Assembly (NCBI RefSeq): GCF_014596575.1
Contig: NZ_NASZ01000007.1
Coordinates: 1 to 64,000, forward strand
Direction: 5' to 3'
Source of the DNA: Flavobacterium pokkalii
GTDB lineage: Bacteria > Bacteroidota > Bacteroidia > Flavobacteriales > Flavobacteriaceae
Length of the DNA stretch: 64,000 nt
The stretch's first letter is position 1. The number at the start of each line of letters is the position of its first letter. A model generated the notes under the pieces. The model was not told the origin of the DNA and did no database searches. It was given only the letters and a program-made list of their open reading frames with translations. Shown here one piece after another: positions 16,203 through 25,359 of the stretch. The position numbers and the translations under genes are program-made.

Positions 16203-17486
16203 TTAAGATTCTTTACTGTTTAGTTTGCCCACCGATTTAGCAACAATCGTCGCCACAGCAGCATCGCTGGTAATATTCACCACTGTTCTGCACATATCCA
16301 AAGGTCGGTCGATAGCAAAAATTAAAGCCAATCCGGCTTCAGGAATTCCGGCCTGTCCTAAAACAATTACCAGCATTACCATTCCGGCACTTGGCACAGC
16401 TGCCGAACCAATTGACGCTAAAGTAGCTGTAATTACAATCATGGCCTGTGTAGAGAAATCCAATGAATAAGGAAGCATCGCCTGAGCAATAAAAATAGCA
16501 GCGACAGCCTGATACAAACTGGTTCCATCCATATTTACTGTAGCTCCCAAAGGCAAAACAAAACTGGAAACCTCTTCATCAACACCCAGATTATCTGTTA
16601 CACATTCCATTGTTACCGGAAGTGTAGCGGCACTGGAACTGGTTGAAAAAGCTAATAATTGAGCCGGAGCCATCGCCTTAAAAAAACGTTTAGGACTTAC
16701 TTTGGCAAATAACACTAGCAAGGTAGGATAAAACAAAAAAGCCATTATCACTAGACCTAATAAAACAGTCAAACCATAAATAGCCAGTGCTCCTAAAGTT
16801 GAAAATCCCGGAATTTCAACCATTAAAGCTGCCATTAAGGCAAAAACTCCATAAGGTGAAAACAACATAATAATGTCTATTATTTTCAAAATGACATCAT
16901 TCATGCCTTTGAAAAAATCAACAACCGGTTTTGCTTTTTCTTCTTCAATTAAAATCAAACCTATACCAATAAGAACTACAAATAAAATAACCTGCAACAT
17001 ACTGGAATTATCTCCCATAGCCGTAAAAATATTTTCCGGCACAATATCTACCAATGGCTGAAGAGGACCACTTTCTTTAGCTTTTTGTGCCAACTCAATT
17101 TTTTGCGAAGCATCACCGGCAAAATTTGACAACAAACTCTCCCTTGCTTCCTGATTAATATAACTTCCCGGTTTTACAATATTGGCCAAAACCAATCCTA
17201 AAGAAACTGCAAAAAAAGTAGTTCCTAAATAAAACAATACCGTTCTCCCTCCTAATCTTGACAGCTTGGAAATATCTTTCAAATCGGCTAAACCCACAAT
17301 TAAAGACACAATAATTAAGGGAACGGCAATCATTTTTAATAAATTAATAAAAACAGTACCAAATGGTTTTACCCAATCCACCACAAAATCTTTCAACTCA
17401 AAATTTTTCATTAGGAATCCAAACAACAACCCCAGAACAATTCCTAAAACTATTTTCCAATGCAAAGCCAAGCCTTTTTTCTTCAT
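16203..17486 (-). CDS. Dicarboxylate/amino acid:cation symporter (DAACS family)
   Basis: A 427-aa integral membrane protein with about eight hydrophobic segments and two re-entrant loop signatures: the serine-rich STSSSAATLPV and the NMDGT motif of the glutamate/aspartate carriers (GltP, GltT, DctA). It imports acidic amino acids or C4-dicarboxylates with sodium or protons. The substrate cannot be fixed from sequence alone. It is transcribed alone, convergent with the DEAD helicase. The start at 17486 gives the typical MKKKGLALHWKI basic N-terminus before helix 1. Confidence 0.92.
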   Translation of the reverse strand: MKKKGLALHWKIVLGIVLGLLFGFLMKNFELKDFVVDWVKPFGTVFINLLKMIAVPLIIVSLIVGLADLKDISKLSRLGGRTVLFYLGTTFFAVSLGLVLANIVKPGSYINQEARESLLSNFAGDASQKIELAQKAKESGPLQPLVDIVPENIFTAMGDNSSMLQVILFVVLIGIGLILIEEEKAKPVVDFFKGMNDVILKIIDIIMLFSPYGVFALMAALMVEIPGFSTLGALAIYGLTVLLGLVIMAFLFYPTLLVLFAKVSPKRFFKAMAPAQLLAFSTSSSAATLPVTMECVTDNLGVDEEVSSFVLPLGATVNMDGTSLYQAVAAIFIAQAMLPYSLDFSTQAMIVITATLASIGSAAVPSAGMVMLVIVLGQAGIPEAGLALIFAIDRPLDMCRTVVNITSDAAVATIVAKSVGKLNSKES

Positions 17487-17520
17487 CCTTTTTTATGTTA
17501 GTTAAATTTTAGCAATAAAA

Positions 17521-17548
17521 AAAACTCCTCTGAGAACAGAGGAGTTTT
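17521..17548 (-). terminator. Terminator of aroC
   Basis: AAAACTCCTCTG / CAGAGGAGTTTT is a perfect 12-bp stem with an AGAA loop, about 100 bp beyond the aroC stop and before the symporter gene. Confidence 0.8.
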
Positions 17549-17650
17549 TAACAGTTTCACTGAAAGATTATAATATTTTATTTAGAAACCAAAAGAATAT
17601 TTCAACAAATCACCTCTTATAGGCAAAAATAGAAAAAAATCCTTAGCTTG

Positions 17651-18715
17651 CTATTTTGCGTAAGTTTTATTTATCAAATAAAAATCTGCCAAAACAATCG
17701 CTGCCATGGCTTCCACAATTGGCACTGCACGTGGCACCACACAAGGATCGTGACGTCCCTTTCCGGTCATCTCGATAATTTCACCTTTATTATTTAAAGA
17801 ATCCTGTTTTTGCATAATAGTCGCCACAGGTTTAAAAGCCACTCTGAAATAAATATCCATTCCGTTACTTATTCCTCCCTGAATTCCACCTGAAAGATTA
17901 GTTTTAGTAGTTCCGTCAGCATTGTACAAATCATTATGTGCACTTCCTTTCATTTTTGAACCTTCAAATCCGCTTCCAAATTCAAAACCTTTTACAGCAT
18001 TGATAGAAAGCATGGCTTTTCCTAATTCGGCGTGCAATTTATCAAAAACCGGTTCTCCTAAACCAACAGGTACATTTTGGATTACACAAGTCACCACACC
18101 ACCTACTGTATCTCCTTCTTTACGAATTTGTTTGATATAATCTTCCATTGTAGCCGCCATTGCTTCATCCGGACAACGCACCGGATTGCTCTCAATTTTA
18201 GAAAAATCTAATTCCTGATAGGGTTTATCCAAAGATAACGGACCAACAGCTGAAACATAAGCCTGAATTTTAATATCAGACAACATTTGTTTAGCAACAG
18301 CACCGGCTACTACTCTACTGGCTGTTTCACGGGCAGAGCTTCTTCCTCCTCCGCGATAATCTCTGAAACCGTATTTTTGATCATACACATAATCGGCATG
18401 ACTGGGACGGTAATTATCTTTTATATGCGAATAATCGTCTGATTTTTGATTGGTATTGGGAATGATAAACCCAATAGGTGTTCCGGTTGTTTTTCCTTCG
18501 AAAATTCCGGATAAAAATTGTACGGCATCCGGTTCTTTACGTTGGGTAACTATCGCTGACTGTCCCGGTTTTCTTCTTGACATTTCTAATTCAATTGCAT
18601 CAAAGTCTAATGCAATTCCTGATGGACATCCATCAATAATTCCTCCTAAAGCTTCTCCGTGTGATTCTCCAAAAGTTGTGATTCTAAATAGGGTTCCGTA
18701 GCTATTTCCTGCCAT
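17651..18715 (-). CDS. aroC: Chorismate synthase
   Basis: The 354-aa protein carries the diagnostic N-terminal signature [19 protein letters not shown], a [18 protein letters not shown] motif and the C-terminal [22 protein letters not shown]. It converts 5-enolpyruvylshikimate-3-phosphate to chorismate, the last common step of aromatic amino acid synthesis, and needs reduced FMN. Length is normal. It is a single gene with its own terminator; no other shikimate genes are nearby. Confidence 0.97.
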   Translation of the reverse strand: MAGNSYGTLFRITTFGESHGEALGGIIDGCPSGIALDFDAIELEMSRRKPGQSAIVTQRKEPDAVQFLSGIFEGKTTGTPIGFIIPNTNQKSDDYSHIKDNYRPSHADYVYDQKYGFRDYRGGGRSSARETASRVVAGAVAKQMLSDIKIQAYVSAVGPLSLDKPYQELDFSKIESNPVRCPDEAMAATMEDYIKQIRKEGDTVGGVVTCVIQNVPVGLGEPVFDKLHAELGKAMLSINAVKGFEFGSGFEGSKMKGSAHNDLYNADGTTKTNLSGGIQGGISNGMDIYFRVAFKPVATIMQKQDSLNNKGEIIEMTGKGRHDPCVVPRAVPIVEAMAAIVLADFYLINKTYAK

Positions 18716-18901
18716 TATAAAAAATTTTGAACAAATGTAATATTTTAGTTTTAGCTTTAAAAATTAAAGATTTAAAGATTTAAGTCTTAGCTCTAAAATT
18801 GTCCATTTTGTTTACAAATATCACCTCATTTATTAACCTTAACTTTAAGATAAGTTCACACATTCAATGTTAATTTGCATAACAACAAATTAATAAGTCA
18901 A

Positions 18902-19726
18902 TTGAAAAAAAGAAAAGTTGAAGTAGTTGTAATCTCAGATGTTCACCTGGGAACTTACGGAAGTCATGCCAAAGAACTAAACAACTATTTATTATCCATA
19001 AAACCTGAAATTCTGGTATTAAATGGAGATATTATCGATATTTGGCAATTCAGAAAATCTTATTTCCCAAAATCTCATTTAAAAGTTATCCAAAAAATAA
19101 TCAGCTTTGCCTCCAAAGGTACTAAAGTATATTACATTACTGGTAACCACGACGAAATGCTACGAAAATTTACCGAAATGAATATGGGAAATTTTATTCT
19201 GGCGGATAAACTTGTTTTAGAACTAAATGATAAAAAGGCCTGGATTTTTCACGGTGATGTTTTTGACGCTTCGGTAAATCATGCCAAATGGATTGCTAAA
19301 TTAGGCGGTTTAGGATATGATTATCTGATTCTGATGAATCGTTTTATCAATTGGTGTCTCAAAAAAATAGGTCAGGAACCTTATTCTTTTTCGAAAAAAA
19401 TAAAAGCCAGCGTTAAAAAAGCGGTCAAACATATTTCGGATTTTGAAGAAACGGCAACCGAATTAGCCATTGAAAATAATTATGATTTTGTGATTTGCGG
19501 TCATATTCACGAACCAAAAATTTTGAAAAAAAATAATAAAAATGGCTCAACGATGTATTTAAACTCCGGAGATTGGGTTGAAAATCTGACTGCTTTAGAA
19601 TACAACCGAAAAAAATGGAAATTATTTCGCTACGAAGAATCCAAATACGCCGAAACAGAAACCAGCACAGAAAAAGAGGAACTTACTGAGGAACAACTCA
19701 TTGCCTCTATTATTCTTCCCAAATAA
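18902..19726 (+). CDS. LpxH-like metallophosphoesterase
   Basis: A calcineurin-type phosphoesterase of 274 aa. Metal-site motifs are SDVHLG, NGDIIDIW, TGNHDE, HGD and GHIHEP, in the order of UDP-2,3-diacylglucosamine pyrophosphatases, which act in lipid A synthesis. The C-terminus has an acidic tail. No ATG lies in frame at the N-terminus. TTG at 18902 (MKKRKVEVVVISD) is chosen; TTG at 18875 would add nine residues. LpxH function is likely but not certain, because related phosphoesterases have other substrates. Confidence 0.75.
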   Translation: MKKRKVEVVVISDVHLGTYGSHAKELNNYLLSIKPEILVLNGDIIDIWQFRKSYFPKSHLKVIQKIISFASKGTKVYYITGNHDEMLRKFTEMNMGNFILADKLVLELNDKKAWIFHGDVFDASVNHAKWIAKLGGLGYDYLILMNRFINWCLKKIGQEPYSFSKKIKASVKKAVKHISDFEETATELAIENNYDFVICGHIHEPKILKKNNKNGSTMYLNSGDWVENLTALEYNRKKWKLFRYEESKYAETETSTEKEELTEEQLIASIILPK

Positions 19727-19815
19727 AGTTTTGTATATAGATTCCGATTAAAAAAATATGGGAATTCTGTAAAAGATTATAATTATATAATAAATGTCAC
19801 GTTTAAGAATAATTG

Positions 19816-19823
19816 TAGATTTG
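19816..19823 (+). promoter_or_regulatory. -7 promoter box TAGATTTG
   Basis: An exact TAnnTTTG match 19 bp before the ATG of the outer-membrane protein gene. Confidence 0.5.
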
Positions 19824-19842
19824 TAATATCAAAACTTAAATT

Positions 19843-20325
19843 ATGAAAAAAATCATTTTATCAGCTTTTATGCTAATGGGATTAGCATTCAGCACACAAG
19901 CACAGGAAATTTCAAAAAACGCTCTGGGTTTACGTTTAGGAGACAACGATGGTTTTGGTGGTGAGATATCCTACCAAAGAGGTTTGTCTGACAATAACCG
20001 TTTAGAGTTAGACTTAGGATGGAGAAACAACAACAATGTGGATGCCTTCAAATTAACAGGTATTTACCAATGGGTTTGGAACATTGATGGTGGTTTTAAC
20101 TGGTATGCTGGTGTTGGTGGTGGTGTTGGTAACTGGAATGCTAAAAATGCCGATTACAACAAAACTTTCGTTTTTGTAGCCGGAGATCTTGGTATTGAAT
20201 ATGGTTTTGACGAAGTGCCAATCCAACTTTCTTTAGACATCAGACCTGAATTGTATTTTTCTGATAATGTTAGCGGAGATAATTTTGGTCCGGACATCGC
20301 TTTAGGTATCAGATACCAATTCTAA
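19843..20325 (+). CDS. Secreted outer-membrane beta-barrel-like protein
   Basis: The 160-aa precursor has a clean signal peptide (MKKIILSAFMLMGLAFSTQAQ) followed by alternating, aromatic- and glycine-rich strands, and ends in the aromatic residue F (GIRYQF), typical of outer-membrane beta barrels. About eight strands would fit, like small OmpX/OmpA-type porins. No ligand can be inferred. It is monocistronic, with a promoter box before it and a terminator after it. Confidence 0.8.
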   Translation: MKKIILSAFMLMGLAFSTQAQEISKNALGLRLGDNDGFGGEISYQRGLSDNNRLELDLGWRNNNNVDAFKLTGIYQWVWNIDGGFNWYAGVGGGVGNWNAKNADYNKTFVFVAGDLGIEYGFDEVPIQLSLDIRPELYFSDNVSGDNFGPDIALGIRYQF

Positions 20326-20343
20326 TCCTAAAAAAATACACAT

Positions 20344-20374
20344 AAAAATGCCACCCGTTTAAGGTGGCATTTTT
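20344..20374. terminator. Bidirectional terminator
   Basis: AAAAATGCCACC / GGTGGCATTTTT is a perfect 12-bp stem with a CGTTTAA loop, between the convergent barrel and PrcB-like genes. It touches the stop codon of the latter. Confidence 0.8.
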
Positions 20375-20802
20375 TATTGGACTACTATCGGTTTTTTCGA
20401 ATTTATTTTCACTACCGTATAAGGATAAGTTATACTTTGTGTGAGCATTGCTCCGGGTTCCGGATGCAGTTCTTTAACTTTAATCACAATATTTGTATCA
20501 GTTTCCGTAACTTTATCAACCGTAATAGAATAACCTCCGGTAGGTTTTTCGCCCATATTCAGGATAATAAAATTAGATTCCTGCACATCATTGGCGCTAA
20601 TTTTTCCTTTCAGCTTTTCGTCGCCTAACAGCATTTTAATTTCTTTGGGTTCGGTTAAAATTTCATAGAAATTAATATTTCCTCCGCCATCATTTTGCTG
20701 TAGCAAAACTTCATATAAAGCTTTCTTTTCGGGAACTTTTACAGTCGTTTTACAGGAAAATAAGGTTATCATTAAAACTAATACCAGAATACTTTTTTTC
20801 AT
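20374..20802 (-). CDS. PrcB-like lipoprotein
   Basis: A 142-aa protein with a lipoprotein signal (MKKSILVLVLMITLFSC) and a C-terminal region with the GEKPTGGYSI motif and the YPYTVVKI strand of the PrcB C-terminal domain. That domain is associated with protease complexes in spirochaetes; its role here is unknown. A longer frame runs upstream into bshA, but the ATG at 20802 gives the standard signal peptide and lies 31 bp after the bshA stop, so the two genes may be cotranscribed. Confidence 0.75.
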   Translation of the reverse strand: MKKSILVLVLMITLFSCKTTVKVPEKKALYEVLLQQNDGGGNINFYEILTEPKEIKMLLGDEKLKGKISANDVQESNFIILNMGEKPTGGYSITVDKVTETDTNIVIKVKELHPEPGAMLTQSITYPYTVVKINSKKPIVVQ

Positions 20803-20833
20803 TTCTAATCTTTTAATCATTATCCGGTTTAGA

Positions 20834-21982
20834 TTATTGCTTACATTTTTTAGAATATTTTTTGATGGCTTTCTCGTAAATATCAATATACAAAGGCAAA
20901 ATTAATTTGATGTCAAATTTCTTAGCCACCGACAAAGCATTTTCCTTAAACTGAGCTAAAACCGAATCCTCTTTTAAAATTTTCAACGCATTTTCAGCCA
21001 TTTCGTCAACGTTACCCACATCACTCAAATAACCAGAAACTCCCTCGAAATTTACCTCCGGCAAACCACCCGAATTACTGGAAATTACCGGAACTCCCCA
21101 GGCCATTGCTTCCAGAGCTGCCAATCCGAAACTTTCGGTTTCTGAAGGCAACAAAAACAAATCCGAATTACTTAATATTTTATCTATTTCATTACTGTTT
21201 CCAAAAAAGATTACTTTCTCTAAAATGCCTAATTCCTGACATAATAATTCAGCTTTTTCTTTTTCCGGACCATCACCAACCATTAACAATTTCGCCGGAA
21301 TCTCTTGCTGAATTTTATGGAATATTCGAATAATATCCGGAATGCGTTTTACTTTTCTGAAATTGGAAATATGCGTAATAATGCGTTCTTCGGGCTTTGC
21401 AATCAAAGAACGTCGGCAGGGAACGTTGTATTCGTTATTGTTTTTGTCCAATTCAATAAAATTAGGAATCACATGAATATCCCTTTTAATTTTGAACAAA
21501 TTATACGTGTCGTCTTTTAGACTTTGAGAAACAGAAGTCACCACATCCGATTTATTGATACTGAAACTTACCGCCGGTTTATAGTGCGGATGATTCCCCA
21601 CCAGAGTAATATCGGTTCCGTGCAAAGTAGTAATCATCGGAATTTCGATTCCTTCATTTTTCAACATTTGCTTAGCCATATAACCGGCATAAGCGTGAGG
21701 AATGGCATAATGTACATGCAACACATCGATTTTATAAAGTTTCACCATATCGACCAATTTACTCGAAAGGGCTAATTCATAAGGCTGATAATGAAACAAA
21801 GGATATTCCGGCACATTTACTTCATGATAATGCACATTAGGACTCAACAAGGCTAATCGAACCGGCTGGCTGTAGGTTATAAAGTGAACTTCATGACCTA
21901 AACGTGCTAATTCCAACCCTAATTCGGTAGCGACAACACCACTTCCTCCAAAGGTTGGATAACAAACTATTGCTATTTTCAT
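20834..21982 (-). CDS. bshA: N-acetyl-alpha-D-glucosaminyl L-malate synthase BshA
   Basis: A 382-aa GT4-family glycosyltransferase. The N-terminus (CYPTFGGSGVVATELGLELARLGHEVHF), the HVHYAIPHA segment and the GLAALEAMAWGVPVISSNSGGLPE signature match BshA. It joins UDP-GlcNAc and L-malate in the first step of bacillithiol synthesis, the thiol used by many Bacteroidetes in place of glutathione. BshB and BshC are not in the window. The PrcB-like gene follows closely on the same strand. Confidence 0.92.
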   Translation of the reverse strand: MKIAIVCYPTFGGSGVVATELGLELARLGHEVHFITYSQPVRLALLSPNVHYHEVNVPEYPLFHYQPYELALSSKLVDMVKLYKIDVLHVHYAIPHAYAGYMAKQMLKNEGIEIPMITTLHGTDITLVGNHPHYKPAVSFSINKSDVVTSVSQSLKDDTYNLFKIKRDIHVIPNFIELDKNNNEYNVPCRRSLIAKPEERIITHISNFRKVKRIPDIIRIFHKIQQEIPAKLLMVGDGPEKEKAELLCQELGILEKVIFFGNSNEIDKILSNSDLFLLPSETESFGLAALEAMAWGVPVISSNSGGLPEVNFEGVSGYLSDVGNVDEMAENALKILKEDSVLAQFKENALSVAKKFDIKLILPLYIDIYEKAIKKYSKKCKQ

Positions 21983-22076
21983 CTGTAATTTTTAATACGC
22001 CTAAATTAATAAAAATAAGCCTTTTATTTCATAAAAGAAGACTAAAACTGGTCTAGCCAATTCCTTTACTTTCTAA

Positions 22077-23993
22077 CTACTTTTCAATAGCCTGATAAAT
22101 AACCGATTGAATATCTTCGCGAATATTTTCTCTGGAAAGTTTATTCATCGATTCGTTCGGATAAGTTCTGTTAGACAGAAAAACATAAACAATTTCTTCA
22201 GCTGGATCAGCCCAGGCCATTGTTCCGGTAAAACCCGTATGCCCAAAACTAGTCATCGAAACACAACCACAAGTGGGGCCTGAATCACCTAGTTGCGGTT
22301 TGTCAAAACCAATTCCTCTTCTGTTCCCTTCCGGACAATAGTAACAACTGTTAAAGTCATTGAATGTTTTTTCCGAGAAATAACGTTTTCCGCCATAACT
22401 TCCTTTTTGCAGATACAACTGCATTATTTTAGCCACATCCAAACTATTCGAAAACAATCCGGCATGACCGCCTACTCCGCCCTGCATTGCTGCACTTATA
22501 TCATGCACATATCCCTGAACGGTCTGATTCCTGAAATAAGTATCTACTTCTGTTGGAACAATTCGGTTTTTATCTATTTTCCCAATAGGATTATACATCG
22601 AATTATTCAACCCTAAGGATTGGAAAAAGTTTTCGGTACTTAAAACATCTAATTTCTTTCCGGTTGCATTTTCCAAATAGGCCTTTAAAATCATAAAAGT
22701 AAAATCGCTGTATTTATATTCCCTCTTTGGCAATAATTTACTGTTTACAATAATTTTCAAAATCGTATCCTCATAATCACTTCTTAAATAGAGATTTTCG
22801 GCAATTTTTAAAGCAAAATCTTCGCTTGCTACGTTTCTGTAATATTGAGGCAAAGGATTTCCTTTTTTATCAACGGTATTTTTATAGAATGGATACCAGG
22901 GTTGCAAACGTGCATAATGAGACAATAATTCTTTAAACGTAATATCTTTTTTATTCGATTTTTTAAAAACCGGCAACATCGTATCTAAAGTCGTTTCCAT
23001 GTTTATTTTTCCCTGATCGTATTGCTGCATCACATTGGGTAACGTTGCAATAATTTTAGTCAAAGAAGCCAAATCATAAACATCCGAATTAGAAACTTTA
23101 ATGTCTTTTTCGTAAGTATGATAGCCGAAAGCTTTTTGATAAATGACTTTTCCTTTTCGGGCGACTAAAATTTGCATTCCCGGAGTCATTTTGCCATCAA
23201 TTGCTTTTTGAGCAAAACCATCAATTTTAGATAAAATAGCTGCATTCATACCTACACTTTCCGGAGTCGAAAAACCTAAAACATCTAATTTTTCAGTTGA
23301 TAAACCAAAATTCTCTGTAAATAATAAAGATATGTTGAGTGGCAATTTACCTTCAGCACTTATAGTACCAAAAATCAATTCGGCTGAAACCGTTTGAGCT
23401 ATTGGTGAATTTTGATAAGAAACAATTAAACCTTTAATATTACTAAAATCCGGAATGGATTGCAATACGGCCGGAGAAGCAAAAACATCTAAAATAACCG
23501 AATTATGCTGCGCTAAAGTATTAATCATTGTCAACTCAGCAGCGGAAAACTGAATCGTTTCAACATTCGTTTCCAATGGATGATAACCAATAATAACTTT
23601 TGAAAATCCTGTTAATTTTGCTTGTAAACTTATCAGATTCGTATCGGTAATTTCCGTTACTTCTGTATATTTTCGCAATGTAGTTAAAAAAGTTTCATTG
23701 GAAGCATTACCCATTTTTACATAAGCAATTTTCTGATTTTCCAGATTTTTAATAGGCAAAACAGCTTCTTCATTTTTCAAAACAGTGATGTTTTTTTCAA
23801 AGGAAGAATATTGTGTCGCTTCTGTTTTTGAAGCATCTAAATTTTGATAAAATTGTCGCAGTTTTATTGTATCCAAAGCTATTTCTCTAACCGTTGAAAT
23901 CTCTTTTAGCTGCGTTATTGTTTCTGACGAAGTTGACTCAGACTTATTCTTTTTTGTCAGACTACAGGCAGCTACAAAAAAAAAATAAGACAT
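22077..23993 (-). CDS. Serine hydrolase (beta-lactamase family) with a GH3 C-terminal-like domain; signal peptide out of frame
   Basis: Residues about 50-250 resemble the C-terminal domain of GH3 glycosidases (ITVLKNEEAVLPIKNL; SAELIFGTISAEGKLPLNI). Residues about 260-638 form a class C beta-lactamase/penicillin-binding-like domain with SLTK as the SxxK nucleophile and a YSD motif. Flavobacterial relatives, as I recall, have an additional N-terminal GH3 catalytic domain, absent here. The annotated start (MSYFFFVAAC) is a poor signal. A better lipoprotein signal (MKNRDIKILILYVLFFF...VAAC) starts at 24027 but is one base out of frame across a run of ten A (T on the coding strand). Probably a cell-envelope hydrolase. 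Confidence 0.75.
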   Translation of the reverse strand: MSYFFFVAACSLTKKNKSESTSSETITQLKEISTVREIALDTIKLRQFYQNLDASKTEATQYSSFEKNITVLKNEEAVLPIKNLENQKIAYVKMGNASNETFLTTLRKYTEVTEITDTNLISLQAKLTGFSKVIIGYHPLETNVETIQFSAAELTMINTLAQHNSVILDVFASPAVLQSIPDFSNIKGLIVSYQNSPIAQTVSAELIFGTISAEGKLPLNISLLFTENFGLSTEKLDVLGFSTPESVGMNAAILSKIDGFAQKAIDGKMTPGMQILVARKGKVIYQKAFGYHTYEKDIKVSNSDVYDLASLTKIIATLPNVMQQYDQGKINMETTLDTMLPVFKKSNKKDITFKELLSHYARLQPWYPFYKNTVDKKGNPLPQYYRNVASEDFALKIAENLYLRSDYEDTILKIIVNSKLLPKREYKYSDFTFMILKAYLENATGKKLDVLSTENFFQSLGLNNSMYNPIGKIDKNRIVPTEVDTYFRNQTVQGYVHDISAAMQGGVGGHAGLFSNSLDVAKIMQLYLQKGSYGGKRYFSEKTFNDFNSCYYCPEGNRRGIGFDKPQLGDSGPTCGCVSMTSFGHTGFTGTMAWADPAEEIVYVFLSNRTYPNESMNKLSRENIREDIQSVIYQAIEK

Positions 23994-24047
23994 AAAGAAT
24001 TAAAATCTTGATGTCTCTATTTTTCATAATAATTTGTTTTAGTCTTT

Positions 24048-24530
24048 TTAAAAGAAACGACTATGCCAGCTATCTATTGCAGGCACTTCCCAAACTTCGT
24101 TAAATTCCTGAATCGTATTAATCAAATTATTAAAAACAACGGTGTTTTGAGTAACCGCTTTATCTTTCACCATTTTTTTGAAATCCAGCAATGGTTTGTG
24201 AGCAATATGTTCTCCTAATTTGAAAGTCACATTCATCTTATCCAATAAATCTACATCGTATTTTTGCTCTAATTTTTGAATAAAAGCAACTGAAGCATCA
24301 ATAGAACAACCTGTTGCTGCCTGAATTTCCTGATTCACCGCAATGATTATAAAACGGTTGTATTTTATTTGATAAGAAGCTTCTAAACTGGTGCCATGTG
24401 CAGCCCAACCGTTTAAAAACAACTCCAAATCATTTGTTATTTCAGAAATTTCGGCATCCGAAAATTTTCTGTTCGATTGATAAATCCAAATTCTGGATTC
24501 TTCCGGTAAATTTTCAAATGGAACGTACAT
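24048..24530 (-). CDS. Conserved Bacteroidetes protein of unknown function
   Basis: A 160-aa soluble protein starting MYVPFENLPEESRIWIYQSN, with a WAAHGTSLEASYQIKYNRF region and C-terminal EVPAIDSWHSRFF. Such proteins are often labelled ABC transporter ATPase, but there is no Walker A or signature motif here, so that name is not supported. The CSIDASVAFIQ segment with conserved Cys is notable. Same strand as its neighbours. Confidence 0.75.
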   Translation of the reverse strand: MYVPFENLPEESRIWIYQSNRKFSDAEISEITNDLELFLNGWAAHGTSLEASYQIKYNRFIIIAVNQEIQAATGCSIDASVAFIQKLEQKYDVDLLDKMNVTFKLGEHIAHKPLLDFKKMVKDKAVTQNTVVFNNLINTIQEFNEVWEVPAIDSWHSRFF

Positions 24531-24559
24531 TTTATTTTAGATTTTTATAATTAATAATT

Positions 24560-25330
24560 TTAAAAAGAAGACACTAAACCAAATCCAAATTGTTTTCCGT
24601 CATAATAAGGTAAAAATGCCGACTTCCTGTTTTGATGCTTTTTAGATGACAATAATTTATTTACAGAAGGATACAACCAATAAGCTGCTTTAGTACTCAA
24701 AATTCCAATTCCCGCTCCGGCCACCACATCAGTAAGCCAATGACGGTTGTTATACATTCTGAACGCTCCTGTCCCGGCAGCAACTACATATCCCGAAATA
24801 CCATACCAAGGTGAAACATCTTTGTATTCCTGATACAACAATTCGGCTCCCATAAAAGCAGTCGCCGTATGTCCGGATGGAAAAGAATTAAAACTGGAAC
24901 CATCAGGTCTTTCTACATGAGTAATTTTCTTCAAACTTTCAACTGTCAATCCCATAATTAAATATGAAGTCGTCAGAATAATCGTTTTGTCCCTCAGATT
25001 ATTTTTCCCTTTTATTCCTAAAGCGCCTAATGCATAGACCGAAACCGCCGGAGCATATTGAGAAAAATCATCAATGGTAAGCTTATGGTCTATATTTTCA
25101 TTAACCTCTTCTTTTACTTCGGCATTAATTCCTTTCAAAAAATCGCTCTCTAATCCTACAATACCATACGTAATAAATACAGCAGGAATAATTAATTGCT
25201 TTTTATTGAATTTTAATTGTGAACTATTTTTAATTGCTAAAGAATCAACTTCTTTTTCAACAGATTGCTGAGCTTGCATAGCAAACCCTAAAATCATTAA
25301 TAGAAAAAAAACAGCTCTCTTAGTTTTCAT
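24560..25330 (-). CDS. PAP2-family membrane or periplasmic phosphatase
   Basis: A 256-aa precursor with an N-terminal signal (MKTKRAVFFLLMILGFAMQAQ). The three PAP2 motifs are present: K...ERP in KKITHVERP, SFPSGHTA, and the RHWLTDVVAG motif with the catalytic His and Asp. Members dephosphorylate lipids such as undecaprenyl pyrophosphate or phosphatidic acid; the substrate is not clear. The C-terminal tail may be a short strand region. It lies 30 bp after the Fe-S protein gene's stop in the same direction. Confidence 0.88.
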   Translation of the reverse strand: MKTKRAVFFLLMILGFAMQAQQSVEKEVDSLAIKNSSQLKFNKKQLIIPAVFITYGIVGLESDFLKGINAEVKEEVNENIDHKLTIDDFSQYAPAVSVYALGALGIKGKNNLRDKTIILTTSYLIMGLTVESLKKITHVERPDGSSFNSFPSGHTATAFMGAELLYQEYKDVSPWYGISGYVVAAGTGAFRMYNNRHWLTDVVAGAGIGILSTKAAYWLYPSVNKLLSSKKHQNRKSAFLPYYDGKQFGFGLVSSF

Positions 25331-25359
25331 TTCAAAGCAATTTCAGCTTAAATCAAACC

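Noticed and set aside
24048..24530. ABC transporter ATPase, the label such proteins often carry
   Set aside because: No Walker A, Walker B or ABC signature motif is present.
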